Part shown: positions 16,599 through 25,725 of the stretch, piece after piece | How the letters are laid out: each line of letters starts with the position of its first letter | Position numbering within the stretch: the stretch's first letter is position 1 | NCBI GenBank assembly: GCA_020637195.1 | Contig: JACJWK010000019.1 | Location: forward strand, 1-64,000 | Source: Microthrixaceae bacterium | GTDB taxonomy: Bacteria; Actinomycetota; Acidimicrobiia; Acidimicrobiales; DATDAH01 | Direction of reading: 5' to 3' | Length of the DNA: 64,000 nt | Position numbers and translations under genes: made by a program | The notes under the pieces: model-generated | Seen by the model: only the letters and a program-made list of their open reading frames with translations | Database searches by the model: none | What the model was told of the DNA's origin: nothing

Positions 16599-17657
16599 TC
16601 ACACCGCGACGGGCGCCCCCTCCGCGGCGAGCAGCTCGCGCACCCGGGGGATCACCTCGGTGCCGTAGAGCTCGATGCTGCGCAGCATCGCGTCGTGGGG
16701 CAGGGCGCCGGCGCTGTACTTCAGGTCGAAGCGGGCGAGGTCGAGGGCCGTGGCCGTCGCCGCGATCTTGGCCGCCACGGTGTCGGGCGAGCCGACGTAC
16801 AGCGAGCCCCCGGGGCCGGCCATCGCCTCGAACTCGCCGGGCCGCATCGGCCCCCAGCCCCGCTCCGCGCCGATGCGGTTCCGCATGGCCGTGAAGTGCG
16901 GGAGGAGCTGCTCCCGGGCCTCGCGGTCGGTGGGGGCGACGTGACCGGGCGAGTGCACGCCGATGGGCAGGCGGGGGGAACCGGACTCGTCGAGCACCCG
17001 GTGGTAGAGGTCGACGAGGGGCCGGAAGCGGGCGCTCTCGCCGCCGATGATGGCGATCATCAGGGGCAGCTCGTGGCGGGCGGCCCGCACGACGGACTGC
17101 GGGCTGCCCCCGACCCCCACCCAGGTGGTGAGGGCGCCCGACTCGGTGGTCGGGTGCACCGGCTGGCGGCGCAGCGGCGCCCGGGTGGCGCCCGTCCACG
17201 TGACCGGCTGCTCCCGCCGGAGCTGCGCGAAGAGGTCGAGCTTCTCCTCGAACAGCTCCTCGTAGTCCTCGAGGGCGTAGCCGAAGAGCGGGAACGACTC
17301 GGTGAACGAGCCCCGCCCGACGATCACCTCGGCCCGACCACCCGAGACGGCGTCGAGCGTGGCGAAGCGCTGGTACACCCGCACCGGGTCGTCCGAGCTG
17401 AGCACGGTGACCGCCGAGCCCAGGCGGATGCGCTCGGTGCGAGCGGCGATCGCGGCCAGCACCACCTCCGGCGCCGACACCGCGAAGTCGTCGCGGTGGT
17501 GCTCGCCCACGCCGAAGAAGTCGACGCCCACCCGGTCGGCGAGCACGGCCTCCTCCACGACGTCGCGCAGCACCGCGGCCGCCGCCTTGGGCCGACCGTC
17601 CTCGCCGACGGTGACGTCGCCGAAGGTGTCCAGCCCCAGCTCCAGTTCGCGTGCCAT
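16599..17657 (-). CDS. LLM class flavin-dependent oxidoreductase
   Basis: 352 aa luciferase-like monooxygenase. N-terminal LELGLDTFGDVT, then FFGVGEHHRDDFAVSAP (the EHH motif of this family), IRLGSAVTVLSSDDPVRVYQ, RAEVIVGRGSF and the late LYVGSPDTVAAKI are all characteristic of the group that uses FMN or F420. ATG 17657 has GAGGGG upstream. A short palindrome at 17679-17692 lies just upstream and may bind a repressor. The substrate cannot be read. Confidence 0.85.
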   Translation of the reverse strand: MARELELGLDTFGDVTVGEDGRPKAAAAVLRDVVEEAVLADRVGVDFFGVGEHHRDDFAVSAPEVVLAAIAARTERIRLGSAVTVLSSDDPVRVYQRFATLDAVSGGRAEVIVGRGSFTESFPLFGYALEDYEELFEEKLDLFAQLRREQPVTWTGATRAPLRRQPVHPTTESGALTTWVGVGGSPQSVVRAARHELPLMIAIIGGESARFRPLVDLYHRVLDESGSPRLPIGVHSPGHVAPTDREAREQLLPHFTAMRNRIGAERGWGPMRPGEFEAMAGPGGSLYVGSPDTVAAKIAATATALDLARFDLKYSAGALPHDAMLRSIELYGTEVIPRVRELLAAEGAPVAV

Positions 17658-17678
17658 GCGCTCAGCCCCTCACGATTA

Positions 17679-17692
17679 CTTGCGTTCGCAAG
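17679..17692. promoter_or_regulatory. Inverted repeat CTTGCG-TT-CGCAAG upstream of LLM gene
   Basis: Perfect 6-bp arms around a 2-nt centre, 22 nt upstream of the LLM oxidoreductase start. The size fits a TetR/MarR-type operator, but no regulator gene is adjacent. Confidence 0.45.
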
Positions 17693-17813
17693 CGTCAACG
17701 CTGCGGGGCAGCCGGCATTCCCGGCGTCGGCCCGGCGCGCCCGGCACCCGGCGCACACCGCGACGCCACGCGCGATGATTCCCGGGAGGCAGACGGCGAG
17801 GGAGGGTCGCACG

Positions 17814-20441
17814 GTGCCTGGGGCGACGGCGGTGCTCGCGATCGACACGGCCACGATCTGGTGGGTCGCGGCGGCCGGCGCCGCGATCGCGTACGTCGGC
17901 TTCCTGGTCGGGTGGCGCGACCGCACGCTCGGCTGGGTGCAGTTCGGGCTCGCGGCCGCCGCCGCGGTCCTGCTCGTCGGGTCGGGCGAGGGCGGCTGGG
18001 CCTACCTCGGCGTGGCCATCGGGCTGGTGGCCGTCATGTCGATGGCCGCCCGCCAGCTGGCCAAGACCACCATGCGGGTCGTCGTGGCGCTGGCGGTGCT
18101 CCTCGGCGTGCTGCTCGTCGCCCGGGTGGGCACGACGGCGGTGGAGGACCGGGCCTACGAAGAGGCCCGCACGGCCCTGCCCGACGACATCGAGGACCTC
18201 TGCCTCGAGGGAGACTCCGGGCTCGAGTGCCTCGATCGGGTGCTGGCCGCGAAGCTCGCCGACGAGGAGGCGCTGGAGGCGGCGACCGCGGCCTACGTCG
18301 AGGACGAGCTGATCGACGATCTCGCCGAGGTCCGCGCACGAGTGCGGCGCGCGGTGGGACTGGGGGTCCTGAACGCCACTGCGGGCAACGCCGCCAACAT
18401 CGCCGAGACCATGCAGGACGCGGCGTACGGGCCCCCGCCCGAGCTGGTCGACGTCCTCGCGACGCAGGAGCAGATCCTCGACAGCGGTTCGCCACCGACC
18501 TTCCGCGCCCGGCAGGACGCGGTGCTCGCGGCGATCGCCACGGTCCTGACCTCGGTGGATGCCGAGGCCGCGAAGACGGCCGCGGCGGCGGCGAAGACCG
18601 CGAAGGAGAGCGCCCAGGACGACCTCCGTGAGGTGCCCGCCCTGGATCTCGTCACCGCCGGTGCCGACCAGATCGCGGAGAGCTGGGTCGAGCCCGTCAC
18701 CGGGGAGGACGTGGACGTCCCCGTGGCGCTCGGGACGCTCGCGTGGCTGGCACTGCTCGTCGCCGCCGTGCTCGGCTACCGGCGGCTGGAGTGGCGCAAC
18801 AACCAGGGCTACGGCGCCCCGGTGCAGGTCACCGACCTCAAGACCTCGGGCGACGACCTCTCCGCCGCATACCTCACCGAGGGCATCAAGGTCCGCTACG
18901 GCTCCACCGACCTCGTCGAGCCCCCGGACACGCCCGGCGGCAGCGCGTTCGAGTCCGTCCAGACCACGCTGACCGAGGTGGGGGGCGAGAACGGCAAGAT
19001 CGCCGCCGCCATCACCAAGTTCGCCCAGGCCACCGCCTTCCCGAAGGCGGGCATCACGGTCACGGGCGTCGTGTCGTGGGCCGAGCCCGACCCGAAGGCC
19101 GCCGGCGCCACCGACAAGGGCGAGACCGATGGGAAGGGCGACAAGGACGAGAAGGGAGCGGAGCCGAAGCCCGTCGCCGGCGTGTTCCGGCTGGAGACGT
19201 CGCACGAGCACCGCTTCATCCGCACCGAGCGCCTCCGCGCCGACACGCCCGGCCAGCTCATGGACGAGGCCGCCGCACTCATCGCCGGCGACGTCCTCAG
19301 CTACTCGTACTGGACGCCGCCGTGGGCGAGGTCGTGGGGCGAGCGCGGCGAGGCGCTCGCCACCTACCGGCGCATGCTGTTCGACCGGCCGAGCGACAGC
19401 GACGAGCGGATCCGCGACCTCCGCCTCGCGCTGGGCGCCGCTCCCGACAACGCCCTCGTCCGGCTGATGCTGGCGCACGAGCTCGACCTCGCCGGCCAGC
19501 CGGTCGAGGCGCTGCGCCTCAACCTCCAGAACCGGATCGACCACCCCCACTTCCTGGCCGGCCGCTACCGCCTGGTCACGTCCCTCTGCATGCTCTCCGA
19601 CCCGGGCACCCTCCGCGACCACTGGTGGTCGTCGTCGAACGCCGAGCACCGCAACGAGGTGCTTCGCCTCGTCGAATCGAGCGGCTCGCTCGACCGCAGC
19701 GCGGGCTACGACGGCCGGCGCCTGTGGGAGCTCCGGCGGTGGTGGCGTGGCTCGCTCCCCGCCGGCCTGAAACCGCGGCCCGACGAGATGCGGACGCTGA
19801 TCACGACCTACGACCCTGCGGTCCGCGCGCAGGCCCGCGTATCTGATGCACTCCTGCGCTGGGCGCACTACGAGGCCGACCAGATCCGCGCCGCGCTGCG
19901 CTGGTGGCGCCTCGCGATCTGGTCGGTGCCGATGGACGAGCGGAAGGCGTCGCTGCGATTGCTCCAGGACGCGCCCCGGCGACGCCGCGAGATCGAGCAG
20001 ATCCGCAGCATCGTGCCCATCATCGAGTGCCGGCTCCTCGGCGCGTCGCTCCGCTCCCGGATGGCCAAGCAGCCGCTCGACGACCGGGGTCGGGTGCGGA
20101 TCGAGGGCCTGGGGGCGCAGGTGGAGGCTGCCGCCGGGCCGAGCTCGGGCACCGCGGCGCGCTACAACGCCGCCTGCTTCTGGTCCGTCGCCTGTGACCT
20201 GCTCGGCGGGGACATGACCGACGAGCCCCCGCAGGAACGCAGCGACCGTGAGAAGCGCGAGGCCACCCTGCGCGGGCAGTGGCTCGACCGATCCCTCACC
20301 GCGCTCGAGGCCGCGCTCCGCTCGGCCGACGGCTCCCGGCCGGCGCTCTCGTGGATCGAGAAGGACCCGGACCTGGCCAACCTGAGGACGGCGCCGGGCT
20401 GGCGGACCGTGAAGGCGAGGCTCGAGGAGGAGTCGGGATGA
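17814..20441 (+). CDS. Large multi-pass membrane protein with C-terminal TPR-like region
   Basis: 875 aa, GTG start with GAGGGAGG upstream. Four hydrophobic segments lie within the first 105 residues (WWVAAAGAAIAYVGFLVGW; FGLAAAAAVLLVG; LGVAIGLVAVMSMAA; VVVALAVLLGVLLVA). A largely alpha-helical outer loop of about 200 residues follows (AKTAAAAAKTAKESAQDDL), then a fifth TM near residue 310 (LAWLALLVAAVLGY). The remaining 550 residues are soluble: a beta-rich part, a Lys/Asp/Gly low-complexity linker, then helical TPR-like pairs (RLMLAHELDLAGQPVEALRLN). The last 40 residues read as a tetratricopeptide-type ending (PDLANLRTAPGWRTVKAR). Family not recognised. It is translationally coupled (ATGA) to the next gene. 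Confidence 0.75.
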   Translation: MPGATAVLAIDTATIWWVAAAGAAIAYVGFLVGWRDRTLGWVQFGLAAAAAVLLVGSGEGGWAYLGVAIGLVAVMSMAARQLAKTTMRVVVALAVLLGVLLVARVGTTAVEDRAYEEARTALPDDIEDLCLEGDSGLECLDRVLAAKLADEEALEAATAAYVEDELIDDLAEVRARVRRAVGLGVLNATAGNAANIAETMQDAAYGPPPELVDVLATQEQILDSGSPPTFRARQDAVLAAIATVLTSVDAEAAKTAAAAAKTAKESAQDDLREVPALDLVTAGADQIAESWVEPVTGEDVDVPVALGTLAWLALLVAAVLGYRRLEWRNNQGYGAPVQVTDLKTSGDDLSAAYLTEGIKVRYGSTDLVEPPDTPGGSAFESVQTTLTEVGGENGKIAAAITKFAQATAFPKAGITVTGVVSWAEPDPKAAGATDKGETDGKGDKDEKGAEPKPVAGVFRLETSHEHRFIRTERLRADTPGQLMDEAAALIAGDVLSYSYWTPPWARSWGERGEALATYRRMLFDRPSDSDERIRDLRLALGAAPDNALVRLMLAHELDLAGQPVEALRLNLQNRIDHPHFLAGRYRLVTSLCMLSDPGTLRDHWWSSSNAEHRNEVLRLVESSGSLDRSAGYDGRRLWELRRWWRGSLPAGLKPRPDEMRTLITTYDPAVRAQARVSDALLRWAHYEADQIRAALRWWRLAIWSVPMDERKASLRLLQDAPRRRREIEQIRSIVPIIECRLLGASLRSRMAKQPLDDRGRVRIEGLGAQVEAAAGPSSGTAARYNAACFWSVACDLLGGDMTDEPPQERSDREKREATLRGQWLDRSLTALEAALRSADGSRPALSWIEKDPDLANLRTAPGWRTVKARLEEESG

Positions 20442-21250
20442 CCACCATTCAGCCGCTCGGCGGGCTCGCCGGCGACATCGAGCGGCGATGGAGCACGCTC
20501 GTGGCTCGAGCCGAGAAGGCCCTGACGGCCGCCAAGTCGTCGGGTGTCCGCGCGGCGGTCGAAGCCGTGACCGTGCCCGCCGACACCCTCAGCGTCGCAC
20601 CGTGGCGGGGCCCGAGCTGGCTCCCGCTCTCCCCGCCACCGACCGGCGAGCAGCGCCGCGTGGCCGCGGGCGTCCCCCTCGTCCGGCTGGCGGTCACCAC
20701 CGAACCGCAGGCGAGCGTCGAGGAGCTCGAGCAGGGCATCGACGACCTCGTCGAGCGGGCGGGCATCGCCCTCGACCGGATGGCGCTCCTCGGCGTCCCG
20801 ACGGACCCGATCGACGAGTCGGCCGCCCCGGACTCCTCACCGCTGGCCCACGCGGCCCGCGCCCTGTACCTGTGGGCGACCCGCAGCAGCGCCGGCGGGA
20901 CCGGGCGTGGCCACTTCGTCCCGCCCATCGTGGAGGACGAAAGGCGCAGCGACCTGCCCGCCGCGCTCGCCCGACTCGGCAGCCCGGGCGCCGTCGTGCT
21001 CCACCGCAAGGTGCGCCTCAGCAAGTCCGAGCAGGAGAAGATCACCGAGGTCCTCGGCACCGCGAAGCCGGTGCGGTGTCCCGGCCTCGACCAGCCCTTC
21101 CTGCTCCTCGTCCCCGACCGCGTCCAGCTCGTGGTCAGCCAGGAGTGGGCCCTGAGCTACCTGCTCGACCGCGCCGACGCGGCCCGGCTCGAGCTGTCGA
21201 TGATCGGCGTGTTCCGGGCTCGGGCCGACGCCGCCATCGCGTTCGGTTAG
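20438..21250 (+). CDS. Uncharacterised protein coupled to the TPR membrane protein
   Basis: 270 aa, ATG overlapping the previous stop. N-terminal helix (DIERRWSTLVARAEKALTA), a Pro-rich middle (WLPLSPPPTGEQ), then helical segments (VEELEQGIDDLVERAGIALD) and a C-terminal alpha/beta part with VVLHRKVRLSKSEQEKI and FLLLVPDRVQLVVSQE. No signal peptide or TM helix is visible, so it is probably cytoplasmic, beside the soluble domain of its partner. I do not recognise the family. The tight coupling suggests a complex with the 875-residue membrane protein. Confidence 0.7.
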   Translation: MTTIQPLGGLAGDIERRWSTLVARAEKALTAAKSSGVRAAVEAVTVPADTLSVAPWRGPSWLPLSPPPTGEQRRVAAGVPLVRLAVTTEPQASVEELEQGIDDLVERAGIALDRMALLGVPTDPIDESAAPDSSPLAHAARALYLWATRSSAGGTGRGHFVPPIVEDERRSDLPAALARLGSPGAVVLHRKVRLSKSEQEKITEVLGTAKPVRCPGLDQPFLLLVPDRVQLVVSQEWALSYLLDRADAARLELSMIGVFRARADAAIAFG

Positions 21251-21265
21251 GTCGGCTGATCCGTT

Positions 21266-21309
21266 CTGGCTCCCGATTTCGGTGCCCTGGCACCGAAATC
21301 GGGAGCCAG
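21266..21309. terminator. 21-bp perfect stem between convergent genes
   Basis: Arms 21266-21286 and 21289-21309 are perfectly complementary with a 2-nt centre (CT). It lies between the stop of the gene at 20438-21250 and the stop of the SGNH gene on the other strand, so it is probably a bidirectional terminator. No T-run follows. The flanking GTTCT is shared with two other dyads in the purine region. Confidence 0.7.
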
Positions 21310-21315
21310 TTCGGG

Positions 21316-24168
21316 TCACAGGTCGGCGTCGGCGGGGGTGACGGCGCCGGCGGCGGTGGTCACGAGGGTGGCGCCGGCAGGGGCCGGGGCGCCGTCGAAG
21401 AACTCAGGGGGCGACGGCGCCGCTCGGATCGATGAACACCAGCAGGTGGTTGCCGGCGCCGGGCTCCCGACGAGGTAGGTGCCGTCGGCGGCGGTGACCG
21501 CTCCGCCGGCAGCCCGGGGCGCCGTCGCTGCCGATGGCGAGCACGAGCGCGCCGGCGAACGGCCCCGCCGCCGGCGTGGGTGACAGTGCCGGCGACGGCC
21601 GCCAGGGGCAGCGGCGGTCAGGGTCGAGGGCGGCGTCGGCGATCCGGGGACGCCCGCCGCCGCCGTCACCGGGGAGGCCGCCGCGATCTCGAAGTAGGGC
21701 AGGTCGTCGAACCACTCCATCGCGTGCAGGAACGTCGGGTCGATGATCTCCACCCGGTAGTCGCCGGCCGGGACGTCGATAGCGTAGGCGCCGGCGCCGT
21801 CGGCCACGTCGGCCGCCACGAACGCGTAGTCGGCGCTGCGCAGCGCCACGGCCACGGCCCCGGCGATCGGCTGGCCCGAGGCCGAGTCGGTGACGGTCCC
21901 CGTGAGGGCGGCGCCCCCGGCCGGCGGTGCGGCGGGCGCCAGCGACGCGTCCGCCGACGCGGCATCACCGGCGCCGACCGTGACCGGGACGCCGTCGAAG
22001 AGCCCGGCGGCGTCGTCGAGGAACTCGACGGCGTGGGCGCCGGTGGGGTCGAAGAAGACGAGGTGGTAGCTGCCCGCGGGCAGGCCGTCGAGGACGTAGG
22101 CGCCCTGGGCGTCGGCCACGGCGCCGGCGGTGGGCACGCCGCCGGTGGTGACCGCGAAGGCCAGCGCGCCCGCGACCGGGGCGCCCGTGCCGTCCTCGGT
22201 GATCGCGCCGGCGATCGCCGCGGTGCGACCCGCCGGGGCGAGGGCCGCGTCGAGCACGGTCACCGACCCCGGGGCGACGGTCACCGGGTCGGCGCCGGCC
22301 TGCGACGGGGCGTCGTCGGCCCACTCGGCGGCGTGCCCGCCGGCCGGGTCCAGCACCATCGCCTCGTAGTCGCCCGCGGCCAGCCCCAGCTCGTAGCGGC
22401 CGTCGCCGTCGGCCACCGCCGCCGCGGCGAAGGAGTGGTCGTCGCGGTGCAGGGCCAGCACCCAGGCGCCGGGAACCGGCTCGCCGACGTCGGCGCCACC
22501 CGCCGACGTCACCCGGCCGGCCAGGCCCACCCGGTCGAGGACCACGTCGGCGGTGGCGGCCGCCTGCGAGCCCACCACCACGGTGGTGGCCGTGCCGTGC
22601 GAGCCGGCGCCGTCGAACCACTGCTCGGCGAACGTGCCCGACGGGTCGGTCACCTCGAGGGCGTAGCTCCCGGTCAGCACGGGCCCGAAGTCGTAGGCGC
22701 CGTCGGCGCCGGTGGTGACCGCCTCCAGCGGGCCCTCGGCGCCCGCGGCGTGGCGGGTGACCGACACGCCCTCGACCGGGGCGCCGTCGTGGTCGACCAC
22801 CGTGCCGGCGAGGGTGCCGAACGCGGCCGGGTCGACCTGCACGCCGAGCGACGTGCTGGCGCTGAGGTTGCCGTTGACGTCCAGGGCGCGGGCCTCGACG
22901 TAGGTCAGCCCGGTGGCCGAGACGGTGACGGTGGGCGCGGCGCCCAGGTGCTCCTGCCAGGGCCCGACCGAGCCGTCGGGCTGGTGCACCCGCACCTCGG
23001 TGCCCCGGACCCCGGCGGCGTCGCTGGCCGACACGGTGACGTCGACGGCGCCCGCGTACCGGCCGCCGCCGTCGGCGGGGCGGCCCGGCGTCAGGGTCAC
23101 CACCGGCGGGGTGGCGTCGGACGCGAACTGGTAGCTGGCGAGCAGGCCGGCGGAGGCCAGCTTCTGCTGGCCGATCAGCGACGGGTGGAAGTGGTCGCCG
23201 CAGCCGTCGTAGGTGAAGTTGACCGGGCACAGGTACGAGAAGTCGATCGAGCCGGTCTTGCGGTTGTGGCTGATGTCACGGTCCTCGAACCCCCACTGGT
23301 TGCGGGGCAGCAGGGGCCCGTCGGGCGGGTTCTGGCGGTTGGAGGAGAAGTTGAAGAAGAAGTCGTCGTCGTAGCGGCACCGCAGCACGGCGCCGCACTC
23401 CTCGCGCAGGACGGCGTTGAAGGCGAGGTTGCGCTCGCGCACCTGGTTGCGCCGGTTCACGTCGGACGCCGACAGGCTGGTCGGGTTGGTGAGCAGCGAC
23501 TGGCAGGGAACCTCGATGTCGAGGAAGTTGTCCCAGAAGAACCGGGCCCGGCCGGCCTGGTCGACCTGGTCGCTGACGTAGGGGTTGACCGACTCGGGGG
23601 CGCCCCGGATGAACCACAGGTTGTAGATGTCGGGGATGCTGGCCACGAAGACCAGCGCGTTCGGCACCCGGGCCCGCAGCGCGGCGAGGCCCGCCCGGAA
23701 CTGGGAGCGGTAGGTGGCGACCGAGGTCATCTCCGCCACCGACGGGCGGCACAGGTCGTTGCCTCCCAGCTCGATCGCGACGTACTGGGTGGACGTGGGC
23801 AGCGACGACGCCTGGTTGGCCAGGTCGCTCATGCGCCGACCGTTGGAGGCCTGGTTGTAGGCGTTGCCGGTGGCGATGCCGAGCTGTCCCCGCATGCTCC
23901 ACGCCACGCTGCCGGTGGCCCACGAGTTCTGCTTCTGCTCGGCGCTCAGCTGGCCGGTGCCCGTGGCGGCCGAGATCGAGTCGCCCAGCACCGCCATCGA
24001 CGTCGGGGTGCCGGTGCGGGCCGGCGTCGGGGTGGGCGCGACCGCGGCCGCCGCGGCGGTGCCGGACCGGGCCCCCGCGGGCGCGGGTGCGGACGTCACC
24101 ACCAGTGACGTCGCGACGAGGGCGGCCAGCACCAGGGCCGCCGCCCTCGTGCCGTCGCGTCCCCGCAT
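21316..24168 (-). CDS. Secreted SGNH/GDSL hydrolase with C-terminal repeat domains
   Basis: 950 codons. Sec signal peptide (residues 8-35), then an SGNH domain: block I LGDSIS (S64), GGND (135-138), and DHFHPS with the catalytic Asp/His near residue 330. The second half holds an Ig/FN3-like region (PPVVTLTPGRPADGG) and five or more carboxypeptidase-regulatory-like repeats of about 85 residues (GTVVDHDGAPVEGVSV; ITEDGTGAPVAGALA; VTDSASGQPIAGAVA), each ending with a line like DPTGAHAVEFLDD. It probably acts on cell-surface or external polymer esters. Between about 21420 and 21620 the last repeat hops frame several times but returns, so the stop at 21316 is still reached; these are compensating indels. 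ATG 24168 has GAGGGG upstream. Confidence 0.8.
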   Translation of the reverse strand: MRGRDGTRAAALVLAALVATSLVVTSAPAPAGARSGTAAAAAVAPTPTPARTGTPTSMAVLGDSISAATGTGQLSAEQKQNSWATGSVAWSMRGQLGIATGNAYNQASNGRRMSDLANQASSLPTSTQYVAIELGGNDLCRPSVAEMTSVATYRSQFRAGLAALRARVPNALVFVASIPDIYNLWFIRGAPESVNPYVSDQVDQAGRARFFWDNFLDIEVPCQSLLTNPTSLSASDVNRRNQVRERNLAFNAVLREECGAVLRCRYDDDFFFNFSSNRQNPPDGPLLPRNQWGFEDRDISHNRKTGSIDFSYLCPVNFTYDGCGDHFHPSLIGQQKLASAGLLASYQFASDATPPVVTLTPGRPADGGGRYAGAVDVTVSASDAAGVRGTEVRVHQPDGSVGPWQEHLGAAPTVTVSATGLTYVEARALDVNGNLSASTSLGVQVDPAAFGTLAGTVVDHDGAPVEGVSVTRHAAGAEGPLEAVTTGADGAYDFGPVLTGSYALEVTDPSGTFAEQWFDGAGSHGTATTVVVGSQAAATADVVLDRVGLAGRVTSAGGADVGEPVPGAWVLALHRDDHSFAAAAVADGDGRYELGLAAGDYEAMVLDPAGGHAAEWADDAPSQAGADPVTVAPGSVTVLDAALAPAGRTAAIAGAITEDGTGAPVAGALAFAVTTGGVPTAGAVADAQGAYVLDGLPAGSYHLVFFDPTGAHAVEFLDDAAGLFDGVPVTVGAGDAASADASLAPAAPPAGGAALTGTVTDSASGQPIAGAVAVALRSADYAFVAADVADGAGAYAIDVPAGDYRVEIIDPTFLHAMEWFDDLPYFEIAAASPVTAAAGVPGSPTPPSTLTAAAPGGRRRHCHPRRRRGRSPARSCSPSAATAPRAAGGAVTAADGTYLVGSPAPATTCWCSSIRAAPSPPEFFDGAPAPAGATLVTTAAGAVTPADADL

Positions 24169-24377
24169 CCGCCGTCCCCTCGCGTCCCGTCGTCGGCCGC
24201 TCACGCTACCGGCCGGCCGCGCCGCCGGACCAGCGGCGTCCCTCGCCCCTCGCCCGACGCCCGTCGCCCGACGGGGACGCCGCCGCCGCCCCTTCTGGGT
24301 ACTCCCCCGGACCGCCGGCGACACCAGCGAGTACCCGGAACGGGTGGGTGGGGCCGGGGGCGCCGGCGCAGGGCGGG

Positions 24378-25613
24378 TCAGGACGCCGCCGCCGGGGCGG
24401 GCGGCGCCCCGGTGGTGGACCGGTCGCCGGCGAGGCGGGCCAGGAAGACCCCCACGCCGAGCAGGATGCCGACGCCCATGATCGGCGTGAAGACCTGCTT
24501 CGGCCACGCCTCGTCGAGCACCAGCCCGAACCAGAAGCCGACGAGCCCGACGTTGACCGCCCAGAAGACCACCCGGTCGGCCCACGCCGCCACGTGCGCC
24601 CGCGTGGCGGTGGCGGCGAGCAGCTGGGCGAACAGCGCGTTGGTGAGCACCCCGACGAACATCATGTGGTCGAGCGCCAGCAGGAGGCGGGTGGGGGCCA
24701 GGTCGAAGTCGTCGGCGTACTTCGAGATCAGGTAGACGAGCATCCCCAGGTTCCACACCAGCGCCACCGACGAGGCGGCCAGGAACGGCGTGGGCCGCTC
24801 CGCCGACCACCCCACCGAGCGCAGCGACGCCCAGTTGCGCTTGAGGAAGATGCCCACGGCGATGATCTCGAAGGGCAGGTTCAGGGTGATCAGCGGCACG
24901 GCGTCGAGCAGCACCCCGAGCATGAGCGTGAACCCGCCGAGGAACAGCAGCGCCATCTGCCAGAACCCGGCGCGGCTCGCCCGGGTGCGGGCCTCGTCGG
25001 GGCGCAGCCAGGTCTCCACCACCGCCATGCCCACCGGGACGAGGAAGCCCACGACCATCGTCGCCGGGTGGGCGTCCTCGCCGCCGTCGGGCAGCACCTT
25101 GGCGTCGCCGCGGCTGGCGATCAGGATGCCGTAGAGGACCCCGATCACGCCGCCGGTCACCGAGGTGGCCAGCGCCGCGAGCAGCCCCCACATCGGCACG
25201 CTCACGCCGCCGGCGGCGGCGCGGGCCCGTACGACGGCCCAGGCGAACCAGCCCAGGATGGTGAGCGCCGCCACCGTGCCCACCACCGGTCGCAGGTAGC
25301 CGTCGGTGGTGAGGAAGGTGAGGTTGTAGACGACCACCGTGCCCGCGGCGAGCCACGAGCCGGTCCGGGCCCACCCGTCGGCGGCCCCCGTGAGCGGTCC
25401 GTCGGCGAACAGCCACAGCGTCGCCGCGAACACCGACAGCGTGATCCACGCCAGGGTGCCCACGTGGACGTGGGTGAGCAGCACCTCCCGGTCGAAGTCC
25501 ACGAGGTCGGTCCCGTTCAGGATCCCGATCACCACCGTGAACACGAACATCACGAGCGCGGTGCCGAGCAGCAGCCGGATCTGGCTGCGGTACGCGTGCG
25601 TCGTCAAGTCCAT
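24378..25613 (-). CDS. Polytopic membrane protein, heme-copper-oxidase subunit I-like
   Basis: 411 aa, about 11-12 hydrophobic helices throughout. THVHVGTLAWI in helix 2, AHPATMVVGFLVP in the middle and LDHMMFVGVLTNALF near the end place histidines where the distantly related NorB/cbb3-type subunit I proteins carry heme and metal ligands, but the full ligand set is not obvious. It may be a non-catalytic relative or an unknown transporter-like protein. ATG start with a strong GGAGGGGGGG upstream and a TAACCT box at 25651-25656, so this gene has a leader. No partner subunits lie beside it. Confidence 0.5.
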   Translation of the reverse strand: MDLTTHAYRSQIRLLLGTALVMFVFTVVIGILNGTDLVDFDREVLLTHVHVGTLAWITLSVFAATLWLFADGPLTGAADGWARTGSWLAAGTVVVYNLTFLTTDGYLRPVVGTVAALTILGWFAWAVVRARAAAGGVSVPMWGLLAALATSVTGGVIGVLYGILIASRGDAKVLPDGGEDAHPATMVVGFLVPVGMAVVETWLRPDEARTRASRAGFWQMALLFLGGFTLMLGVLLDAVPLITLNLPFEIIAVGIFLKRNWASLRSVGWSAERPTPFLAASSVALVWNLGMLVYLISKYADDFDLAPTRLLLALDHMMFVGVLTNALFAQLLAATATRAHVAAWADRVVFWAVNVGLVGFWFGLVLDEAWPKQVFTPIMGVGILLGVGVFLARLAGDRSTTGAPPAPAAAS

Positions 25614-25725
25614 CGGTCCCCCCCTCCGGTCTGACTCCCGGAGAGGTTAGGGCGCCGGCGACGACGGCGCCGGGACGACCGGGCCGGGCCGGTCGGGCGG
25701 GTGGCCGGCGCTCAGCGCCGGCGGC

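Noticed and set aside
13327..17199. A minus-strand frame of 1290 codons
   Set aside because: It runs antisense through the kinase and frame-shifted through the LLM oxidoreductase. Its composition (Gly/Arg/Val/Asp-rich, no domains) is that of a shadow.
15285..17813. Extended N-terminus for the 875-residue membrane protein
   Set aside because: The frame is open far upstream, but there it overlaps the kinase, DUF488 and LLM genes. GTG 17814 with GAGGGAGG upstream is the natural start.
21420..21620. Programmed frameshifting in the SGNH protein
   Set aside because: Several frame changes occur within one repeat and cancel out. There is no slippery-site arrangement, and errors are common elsewhere in the window.
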